Assembly (NCBI GenBank): GCA_045593555.1
Contig: JAZNWU010000038.1
Span: 1-6,649 of the forward strand
Origin: Fimenecus sp045593555
GTDB lineage: Bacteria > Bacillota > Clostridia > Oscillospirales > Acutalibacteraceae
Reading direction: 5' to 3'
Length of the DNA: 6,649 nucleotides
In this document: piece by piece, positions 1-5,414 of the stretch
How the letters are laid out: each line of letters begins with the position of its first letter
Numbering within the stretch: the stretch's first letter is position 1
Program-made: the position numbers and the translations under genes
The notes under the pieces: generated by a model
What the model was told of the DNA's origin: nothing
Database searches by the model: none
The model's input: only the letters and a program-made list of their open reading frames with translations

Positions 1-158
1 ATTATTAACGATTGCTGAAGCAACCTACACCTCATCAGTCTGCTTCGCAGACAGCTTATTACTCGCCTGTCGGCTCAGACAGTGCTTCTGCTTCGCAGAG
101 GTGTCCACCGGACACCCGCACCCTCAAGGAGAAGCCTACCCTACAAACTCCAATTTAT
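1..158 (-). repeat. Multi-hairpin intergenic repeat, left copy (expanded form, cut by window start)
   Basis: This non-coding stretch lies 10 bases beyond the maturase stop codon and is a reverse-oriented copy of the repeat at 6490-6584. Positions 25-57 are the exact reverse complement of 6529-6561 (33 of 33 bases), and 122-136 are the exact reverse complement of 6512-6526. The flank 137-158 aligns without gaps to 6490-6511 (ATAAATT and TTTGT conserved). Stem-loops seen: 12-15/20-23, 38-43/47-52 (GTCTGC-TTC-GCAGAC), 67-71/78-82, 87-91/95-99 and 101-106/110-115 (GTGTCC-ACC-GGACAC). The last three lie in a segment (58-121) absent from the right copy. The outer stem that is perfect in the other copies is broken here: the GGAGAAG arm has no CTTCTCC partner. 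I see no open reading frame and no classic U-tract terminator, so these hairpins are the only candidates for ending the maturase transcript. Confidence 0.85.
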
Positions 159-168
159 CAATTTGAAA

Positions 169-1263
169 TTATTTCTTCTCATTTATGAATGTTCTGAAAA
201 GTGGCAGACAAGATGAGAAGAATTTTTTATAGCTTTCGCAGTAATCTCTGTCAGCTCTTGTTCGTTTGCAACCACCTGCACGACAAACAGGATAAAATTT
301 GCAATGTTTACACTTTTCGGGAACAGCAAGACTTTCTTTTAAAAACTCAATAGCCTTGTCGCAATGAGCCAAAGTGTCAAAATTTTCTTTTTCGTCATTG
401 ATGTTTCCAAGATACCATTGGTCTGTGCAGTAAAAGTCACACGGATAAACATTTCCGTTACCTTCAACCACAAACTGATGCATACAGTGTCCACACATTC
501 CGCATTGTTCCGTAGGATTACCAAGGAATTGATGAACTATGTTGTCAAACCATCTCACACTTGTATATTGACCACGGACATAGTCTTTAACATAGTAGTT
601 AAAGCATTTTATGAGAAAGTTTCCGTACTGTTCGGTTGTCATATATAATTCACTTTCGCTATCATCGTCAAAGGGTCGCAAACAAGGAATAAACTGCAAG
701 TATCGGAAGCCTTTTTCTCTGAAATATTTATATATTTCATCAATATGGTCAGCACAATATCCCGTGAGAACTGTCAAAATATTAAATTCCACATTATGTT
801 TTTTGAATTTTTCAGCTGCACTTAAAATTCTGTAAAAAGCATTTTCTCTCTTTTCATCAATACGAAATTTGTTATGCTCATAATTTCCGTCAAGACTAAG
901 ACCTACAAGGAAATTGTTTTTGTGGAAAAATTCGCACCATTCGTCAGTTACAAGAGTACCGTTTGTCTGTGTGCTGAAATAAATCTGACTGTTAAGACGG
1001 TTTGCAGATTTAACCTTTTCCACGAAATGTTGAAAATAGGGGAGTCCTGCAAGCAAAGGCTCACCACCTTGAAATGCAAAAGCCACACTTTCACCATTTG
1101 CGAACTTAAGTGCTTTTTCGATTAAGTTGTCGGCAGTATCTTCTGTCATTATACCAAAAGAAGATACTTCACGAAGCTCTGTAACATTATGATAGAAACA
1201 GTATCTGCATCTCATATTACAAAGGCTGGAAGCAGGTTTAATCATTATTGAAAGTGGCGGCAT
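169..1263 (-). CDS. anSME: Anaerobic sulfatase-maturating enzyme (radical SAM/SPASM formylglycine-generating enzyme)
   Basis: This cytosolic radical SAM enzyme should oxidise the active-site cysteine of a nascent sulfatase to C-alpha-formylglycine without oxygen. The 364-residue length fits the family (about 370). The radical SAM CxxxCxxC motif is at C15, C19 and C22, which hold the SAM-binding 4Fe-4S cluster. QGGEP at 65-69 is the SAM-contacting GGEP motif, and LSLDG follows at 122-126. The C-terminal SPASM region carries two cysteine groups for auxiliary clusters: C254, C257, C260, C275, C279, then C318, C321, C327, C332, C342 and C352. The CD pair at 275-276 matches the position of the proposed catalytic aspartate in characterised family members. 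AAGGAG at 1273-1278, 9 bases upstream, supports the ATG. The sulfatase gene ends 58 bp upstream on the same strand, which favours this role over other SPASM maturases. A terminator lies in that gap. Confidence 0.95.
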   Translation of the reverse strand: MPPLSIMIKPASSLCNMRCRYCFYHNVTELREVSSFGIMTEDTADNLIEKALKFANGESVAFAFQGGEPLLAGLPYFQHFVEKVKSANRLNSQIYFSTQTNGTLVTDEWCEFFHKNNFLVGLSLDGNYEHNKFRIDEKRENAFYRILSAAEKFKKHNVEFNILTVLTGYCADHIDEIYKYFREKGFRYLQFIPCLRPFDDDSESELYMTTEQYGNFLIKCFNYYVKDYVRGQYTSVRWFDNIVHQFLGNPTEQCGMCGHCMHQFVVEGNGNVYPCDFYCTDQWYLGNINDEKENFDTLAHCDKAIEFLKESLAVPEKCKHCKFYPVCRAGGCKRTRADRDYCESYKKFFSSCLPLFRTFINEKK

Positions 1264-1281
1264 AGAGTTTCACTCCTTGTG

Positions 1282-1310
1282 AAAAATAAACCCCACAGAT
1301 TCTGTGGGGT
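1282..1310 (-). terminator. Intrinsic terminator after the sulfatase, just before the maturase RBS
   Basis: A perfect 9-bp stem (1290-1298 with 1302-1310, ACCCCACAG against CTGTGGGGT) has a 3-base loop. Read on the minus strand it is followed at once by TTATTTTT (1289-1282). It starts 11 bases after the sulfatase stop codon, and its U-tract ends 3 bases before the maturase AAGGAG. No room remains for a promoter between terminator and maturase, so maturase expression needs read-through or a promoter inside the sulfatase gene that also faces this terminator. Confidence 0.85.
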
Positions 1311-1321
1311 ATGAGTTTTAA

Positions 1322-3379
1322 TTAAAGATTATTGTAGTATTCCTGATTGATTCCACGACGATTTGACTTGAAGTCATCCATAACATCAGTCATCTTCTGA
1401 TTAAGTTCTTCTGCAATAGTCGGATATGTGCTTGTTCTGTTGTAATTTTCACCCTTATCATCTGTAAGAACAAAGAGCCAATTCTTTCTTGTCTTATCAA
1501 AGAATGCAGGGTTGTCATTCTGCATCTTACGGAAATACTTGAATGTTATGTATTCGTTTTCAGTAAGTACAGGATATTTGTAATTCTTGTATTCCTCACG
1601 GCTGAGAACATCTTCAGTTGTCATAGTGTATTGAAGTGCCTTGAGTTCCTCACGTTTCATATGAAGAATAGGATGTTCTTCTGTATGAACTGCTGTATCA
1701 TCCTTTAAAACAGGAAGAATTGAAACACCGTCAATTGTTCTGTCAGCAGGAAGATAGTTTGTTTTACCATTGTCACCTGTAATACCGCAAAGGTCAATAA
1801 GTGTCGGGAACATATCAGCAAGAACAGCACTCTGCTGGCGTGTTGTACCTGCATCCCAGATACCGTTGTTGTTAGTCCATTTAATCATAAACGGAACTTT
1901 CTGACCTGCTTCATATGCAAGGTATTTACCACCACGAAGTTCACCTGTTGAACCTTCAAGTGCAGGACCATTGTCACTTGTGAAAACGATAATTGTGTCG
2001 TCCATAACACCTAATTCTTCAAGTGTATTGAAAAGTTCACCGAGGTAATAGTCAAACTCTGTTACGCAGTCAACATATGTACCCATACCACTTGTGCCGT
2101 CAAAGTCGTCACCTGCGAAAACAGGTCCGTGTGGCCATGGAGTTGCATAATATGCAAAGAATGGCTCGTCAGAATTTGTAACGGCATTAGTAATCCAATC
2201 GTTGATTGATTCGTGAATCCATTCACTTGCCTGACTCTGGTCTTTTTTACCATCTTTGAAAAATTCGTCAGTACCATGAACGATTTCATATTCACCGTTT
2301 TCTTCTTCAACGTAGTAGAAAGGTGTCATGTCGTTAACATGATGGCTTCCGTAGAAGTAGTCAAAGCCTTGATTTGTAGGAAGATATTCACCGTAATCAC
2401 CGAGATGCCATTTGCCGAATGCACCTGTGTTATATCCTGCATTCTGGAAAACCTCTGCAATTGTAATTTCATCACCAAGCATACCGTCAACATTATTACC
2501 AATTTCAACAGAATTGAAAATTCTTGTCTGTGCAAATGGTGAAAGTGTGTCAACAGTAGGATAAATAACATTGTCTGCATAGCCTCTGAACGGATAACGA
2601 CCTGTCATAAGGCTGAAACGAGCGGGAGAACAAACTGAATAGCTTGAATAGAAATTATCAAAATTAACACCGTCTTCACCGATGCTGTCGATGTTTGGAG
2701 TGTCATAAATCGCACCATTGAGAGAAATATCACCCCAACCCAGGTCATCCATCATAATAAAAAGCACATTTGGTTTGTTTTCTGTATTTTTATCAACTTT
2801 GTTAAGATAATCGTCGTGACCTTCCCAGAGTCTGTCAACATTAGGCTGTGAACGAAGATTCATTGTGAGAACATAGAAAACTGATGTTCCTGCGAGTAAA
2901 ATGCTCAAAAGAGTAGTAACAATAAAGTGAGCACCTTTTTTCTCAAACTGCTTTTTCCCTACAAAGAAAAGAGCAAAAAGAGCAATAATACAAGGCAGAA
3001 TTATCAATATATTACCGCCAAGTCTTACAAGAAAATTGTAATTGTCAGCACCTGCGAAAAGTGCGTTTTCTGCTGAACTCCAACCTGCTTTACCTGATGA
3101 GAAAGCACCAAAGCCTGCATCAGCACCCCAGAATGCATAGTAGAGAACGATTCCGAGTCCTGATATACCATAGCCTGCAAAAAATCCAAGGTATAATTTT
3201 TTGAAAATTAAGATTCCAAGAATTATAAGTGCTGAAACAACACACATATAGCCAACATTAACAACAGCAAGTATGTTAAGTCGCATTATATGTAATGCAA
3301 GGGCTAAAACAATGCCGGCAATCATAATAATTATCGGAAAAACTTTTTTTGAATTATCATAAATAATTCCTTTTTTCAT
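1322..3379 (-). CDS. Membrane-anchored formylglycine-dependent sulfatase (five TM helices plus sulfatase domain)
   Basis: This predicted sulfate-ester hydrolase has 685 residues from the chosen start. The N-terminal third is membrane domain, with hydrophobic segments near 13-31, 36-59, 63-84, 123-141 and 151-175. Positive residues at 60-61 and 142-148 place the C-terminal domain outside the cell. The sulfatase domain covers about 203-680. Metal-binding D211-D212 lie in the MMDDLGWGD stretch, and CSPAR at 250-254 followed by LMTG is the formylglycine signature with C250 as the residue to be modified. GKWHLG (322-327), WPHGP (415-419), SDNGP (468-472) and RGGK (482-485) supply the remaining usual metal and sulfate contacts. 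The reading frame extends upstream to an ATG at 3415, but that codon overlaps the promoter -10 box, while the ATG at 3379 has GGGAGG 7 bases away. The adjacent maturase supports the Cys-type assignment. The substrate (host mucin or glycosaminoglycan sulfate, or an envelope compound) cannot be read from the sequence. Confidence 0.93.
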   Translation of the reverse strand: MKKGIIYDNSKKVFPIIIMIAGIVLALALHIMRLNILAVVNVGYMCVVSALIILGILIFKKLYLGFFAGYGISGLGIVLYYAFWGADAGFGAFSSGKAGWSSAENALFAGADNYNFLVRLGGNILIILPCIIALFALFFVGKKQFEKKGAHFIVTTLLSILLAGTSVFYVLTMNLRSQPNVDRLWEGHDDYLNKVDKNTENKPNVLFIMMDDLGWGDISLNGAIYDTPNIDSIGEDGVNFDNFYSSYSVCSPARFSLMTGRYPFRGYADNVIYPTVDTLSPFAQTRIFNSVEIGNNVDGMLGDEITIAEVFQNAGYNTGAFGKWHLGDYGEYLPTNQGFDYFYGSHHVNDMTPFYYVEEENGEYEIVHGTDEFFKDGKKDQSQASEWIHESINDWITNAVTNSDEPFFAYYATPWPHGPVFAGDDFDGTSGMGTYVDCVTEFDYYLGELFNTLEELGVMDDTIIVFTSDNGPALEGSTGELRGGKYLAYEAGQKVPFMIKWTNNNGIWDAGTTRQQSAVLADMFPTLIDLCGITGDNGKTNYLPADRTIDGVSILPVLKDDTAVHTEEHPILHMKREELKALQYTMTTEDVLSREEYKNYKYPVLTENEYITFKYFRKMQNDNPAFFDKTRKNWLFVLTDDKGENYNRTSTYPTIAEELNQKMTDVMDDFKSNRRGINQEYYNNL

Positions 3380-3386
3380 TTTATTT

Positions 3387-3392
3387 CCTCCC
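3387..3392 (-). promoter_or_regulatory. Ribosome binding site fixing the sulfatase start
   Basis: The minus strand reads GGGAGG, 7 bases before the ATG at 3379. The alternative in-frame ATG at 3415 has no comparable purine-rich site upstream. Confidence 0.85.
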
Positions 3393-3413
3393 ACACTTTG
3401 TAAGTTGTATTTC

Positions 3414-3442
3414 ATTATACATTAAAAATAAACTTTAATCAA
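3414..3442 (-). promoter_or_regulatory. Sigma-A type promoter of the sulfatase gene
   Basis: On the minus strand, TTGATT (3437-3442) and a perfect TATAAT (3414-3419) are separated by exactly 17 bases. Transcription should start near 3407, giving a leader of under 30 bases to the ATG at 3379. The promoter lies directly behind the terminator of the acyltransferase gene, so the sulfatase can be expressed independently of the upstream pair. Confidence 0.75.
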
Positions 3443-3445
3443 TAG

Positions 3446-3474
3446 AAAAGCAGTTCGTATTTCTACAAACTGCT
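3446..3474 (-). terminator. Intrinsic terminator of the carboxypeptidase-acyltransferase operon
   Basis: An 11-bp stem (3449-3459 with 3464-3474, one G-U pair) is closed on the minus strand by a GAAA tetraloop of the GNRA type and begins 6 bases after the acyltransferase stop codon. The tail is a short U-run (TTTT then CT), so termination may be incomplete and some read-through into the sulfatase is possible. Confidence 0.7.
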
Positions 3475-3480
3475 CAATAA

Positions 3481-4233
3481 TCAATCATTATATTTCTTTG
3501 ATTCGTCAAGAAGAAGATTGTAAACCCTGTCGTGAAGAAGCTTTACATCCTCACGTTTCATTTCGCTGGTTTCAATAGGGTCGAGAATTGTGACAGAAAT
3601 ATCAGCAGGAGCAATAACATTTCCGTTACCCTCAAATACTTTAAATACATTCCTCATATAAACGGGAACAACAGTTACACCTGTTTTCTGCACAATTTTG
3701 AATGCTCCGTTGAAAAATACATCAGGTGTGTTTGAATAACCTCTTTTTCCCTCAGGGAAAACAACCATTGATTGTCCGTTCTTTATCTGTTCGGCTGTTT
3801 TCTGAATACCACGCATGCTGTCACGAGGATTGCTCTGGTCAATAGGAACACACTTGATAATATGACTTATCTGCTCAATAGCAAAGAAGTTGTTAAGTGA
3901 TTTTCTCATTAAAAAGCCTATGTTATGGTCCTTTAATACGTGGAGCAAAAGCGGAACATCAGCATAACTCTGATGATTAGGTGTGAAAAGAATGGGTCTG
4001 TCCTTCGGAATTTTTTCAAGTCCGTTTACTGTAATGTTCATTTTCGCAACCTTTGTTACAAATGTTGCCCATTTTTTTACTGCAGGAAAACCGAACTTGT
4101 CAGCCTTTTCCTGCTCACCTTTTTTCTCAAGATGCTTGTGATACGCAATTTTCGGTTCCATAACTATAAGTAACTGTCCGAAAATTTTTAATGCTGTTTT
4201 GATACTGAAAAAATTTTCTTTAAAACTTGCCAT
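3481..4233 (-). CDS. plsC: 1-acyl-sn-glycerol-3-phosphate acyltransferase family protein (PlsC-like)
   Basis: This is a membrane-associated acyltransferase expected to place the second acyl chain on lysophosphatidic acid, making phosphatidic acid for phospholipid synthesis. Motifs seen in order: the catalytic NHxxxxD motif as NHQSYAD (86-92; H87 and D92), a FLMRKSL segment (107-113), the substrate-binding FPEGKRG (159-165), and VVPVYM (188-193) as the last conserved block. The 250-residue length is normal for the family. The N-terminus has only a modest hydrophobic stretch (about 17-26) rather than a clear TM helix. The start is supported by AGAGG (4241-4245), 7 bases upstream, which lies inside the last codons of the carboxypeptidase gene. 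Only 2 bases separate that gene's stop from this ATG, indicating translational coupling. Related enzymes acylate other lysolipids or lipid-linked molecules, so the exact acceptor is inferred from the family. Confidence 0.88.
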   Translation of the reverse strand: MASFKENFFSIKTALKIFGQLLIVMEPKIAYHKHLEKKGEQEKADKFGFPAVKKWATFVTKVAKMNITVNGLEKIPKDRPILFTPNHQSYADVPLLLHVLKDHNIGFLMRKSLNNFFAIEQISHIIKCVPIDQSNPRDSMRGIQKTAEQIKNGQSMVVFPEGKRGYSNTPDVFFNGAFKIVQKTGVTVVPVYMRNVFKVFEGNGNVIAPADISVTILDPIETSEMKREDVKLLHDRVYNLLLDESKKYND

Positions 4234-4235
4234 TT

Positions 4236-5228
4236 TTACGCCTCTAAATAATCAATATATTCTTCTAAACACATGCCTAACTCGTTTATTTTCTTTGCGT
4301 GTTCAATACCAACATATCTGAAGTGCCACGGTTCATACATAATACCTGTCTTTGTGGTTTTATCCTCAGCATAGCGAAGGATGAAACCGTAGTTTTCAGC
4401 ATTTTCCATAAGCCATTTGAATTGTGCTGTGTTCTCAAATGATTCTGTAAGAGTAAAATTGCCTTTTTCGAGAATATCAAAGCCTAAACCTGTGTTGTGC
4501 TCACTTGTACCGGAAAAAGTTCGGGAATAGTTTGCCTTGTTAATAGCCTCGGCCTCTGAATATCCTTGATTTATATAATAATTTACTGAACGTGTAAAAA
4601 GTTTGTCCTGAAGATGAATGCTTCTGTATGCTGAAACGAGTTGAAGTGGAACTCCTGCTTGAGCAGCATCGGCAAACATATTTTTAAGTGGCTGATATGC
4701 TGCTTTGTCAACTGCTTTAACAGAGTTGTGTTCTTCGCAGTTAAGATACATTGCATCAACATACTGACCGTTTGACCAATAGACCAAATCCCACTGGAAA
4801 TCTTCAGGTAATTCGTACTGACGATTTAAGAGCATAAGATTTCTGCCGTGCTTGAAAATATCAGCAGGAACTGCGTCAGGTGAACGGTATTTAACTGTGT
4901 CATAGAATGACCCCGTCAGAACAGGTTTGATAGTTGTAGTTTCTGTAGTTGCTTTTTCAGTAGTCTTTTCTTCCGTTGTGATTTCAGGAATTGTTGTACT
5001 TGTTTGTGTTTCATTCTTTTCAGTAGTTTGTTCTTCTGAAGATGTACTTTCAGTTGTTTTCTGAATTTCGGAATTGCTGATTTCAGGAGAATCTGCTGTA
5101 TCATTATCAGAAGCCATTGTAATTCCTATAAAAAGAATTGTAAAAATAACAAGACAGGTTACGATTACTCCGATAGTGGAATTTCTTTTCTTAAGTTTTG
5201 AAGCAGAAGACTTTTTCCTTTGAGCCAT
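4236..5228 (-). CDS. Membrane-anchored D-alanyl-D-alanine carboxypeptidase, M15B family (VanY-like)
   Basis: This predicted zinc peptidase removes the terminal D-alanine from peptidoglycan stem peptides outside the membrane. It has 330 residues from the chosen start: a Lys/Arg/Ser-rich cytosolic tail, one TM helix (about 19-38), a linker made mostly of Thr, Ser, Glu and Lys (about 45-100) and a C-terminal M15 domain (about 130-325). Numbering from the chosen start, the zinc motif SEHxxGxxxD gives H244 and D251, and EPWH gives catalytic E299 and third ligand H302; AYRS (200-203) carries the conserved substrate-binding arginine. A GTG at 5231 extends the frame by one residue, but the ATG at 5228 lies 7 bases from GGAGG and is preferred. 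The gene leads a two-gene unit with the acyltransferase. No VanRS or VanHAX-like genes are in view, so housekeeping peptidoglycan trimming is likelier than glycopeptide resistance. Confidence 0.92.
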   Translation of the reverse strand: MAQRKKSSASKLKKRNSTIGVIVTCLVIFTILFIGITMASDNDTADSPEISNSEIQKTTESTSSEEQTTEKNETQTSTTIPEITTEEKTTEKATTETTTIKPVLTGSFYDTVKYRSPDAVPADIFKHGRNLMLLNRQYELPEDFQWDLVYWSNGQYVDAMYLNCEEHNSVKAVDKAAYQPLKNMFADAAQAGVPLQLVSAYRSIHLQDKLFTRSVNYYINQGYSEAEAINKANYSRTFSGTSEHNTGLGFDILEKGNFTLTESFENTAQFKWLMENAENYGFILRYAEDKTTKTGIMYEPWHFRYVGIEHAKKINELGMCLEEYIDYLEA

Positions 5229-5235
5229 CACATAA

Positions 5236-5240
5236 CCTCC
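5236..5240 (-). promoter_or_regulatory. Ribosome binding site deciding the carboxypeptidase start
   Basis: The minus strand reads AAGGAGG with its GGAGG core here, 7 bases before the ATG at 5228 but only 4 before the in-frame GTG at 5231. This favours the ATG. Confidence 0.8.
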
Positions 5241-5257
5241 TTATTTTATTAAAATAT

Positions 5258-5286
5258 ATTATATCACAAACTGAAAATCAAAACAA
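5258..5286 (-). promoter_or_regulatory. Promoter of the carboxypeptidase-acyltransferase operon
   Basis: On the minus strand a perfect TATAAT (5258-5263) is preceded by TGA, giving an extended -10 (TGnTATAAT). A weaker -35, TTGTTT (5281-5286), lies 17 bases upstream. The strong extended -10 may compensate for the poor -35. Confidence 0.7.
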
Positions 5287-5328
5287 TATAAAAATGAACA
5301 GAATGATGAGAAAATCAATTAAAATAAT

Positions 5329-5339
5329 TATACTGTATA
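5329..5339. promoter_or_regulatory. Small palindrome in the divergent promoter region (possible operator)
   Basis: TATAC-T-GTATA is a perfect 5-base inverted repeat around one base. It lies between the two divergent promoters, 6 bases upstream of the plus-strand -35 box. In DNA this AT-rich such a short palindrome may be chance. Confidence 0.2.
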
Positions 5340-5345
5340 TTCTTA

Positions 5346-5374
5346 TTGACTTTTTTCGCAATTTGTTGTAAAGT
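5346..5374 (+). promoter_or_regulatory. Promoter of the plus-strand exported protein gene
   Basis: TTGACT (5346-5351) and TAAAGT (5369-5374) are 17 bases apart. The -35 matches the consensus at five of six positions and the -10 at four of six. The expected leader runs about 35 bases to the ATG at 5415, with AAAGGGG at 5399-5405 as ribosome binding site. Confidence 0.6.
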
Positions 5375-5414
5375 AATAAGGTAAATATGCAACTTTTGAA
5401 AGGGGTTCAAAAAA

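Noticed and set aside
364..1125. Plus-strand open frames opposite the maturase gene (364-648, 611-835, 874-1125)
   Set aside because: They have no ribosome binding sites or recognisable domains and lie antisense to a gene with full family motifs. They are shadows of its codon pattern.
169..1263. A peptide-maturing (RiPP) SPASM radical SAM enzyme
   Set aside because: No small precursor peptide gene is visible nearby. The length, cysteine pattern, CD motif at 275-276 and adjacent Cys-type sulfatase all point to sulfatase maturation.
2062..2580. Open frames within the sulfatase gene on both strands (2062-2310, 2213-2542, 2326-2580)
   Set aside because: All lie within the conserved sulfatase domain, whose motifs run unbroken through this region, and none has supporting signals.
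1322..3379. Lipoteichoic acid synthase (LtaS) assignment suggested by the five TM helices
   Set aside because: LtaS uses a threonine nucleophile. This protein has the CSPAR formylglycine motif and the GKWHLG and RGGK sulfate contacts, and is paired with a maturase.
4236..5228. Glycopeptide resistance gene vanY within a van cluster
   Set aside because: No VanS/VanR sensor-regulator or VanH/A/X-like gene is present in the window. VanY-type M15B enzymes are common housekeeping proteins in Firmicutes.
5327..5332. A second minus-strand TATAAT upstream of the carboxypeptidase promoter
   Set aside because: No acceptable -35 lies at 16-18 bases and there is no TGn extension, so it is probably chance in AT-rich DNA.
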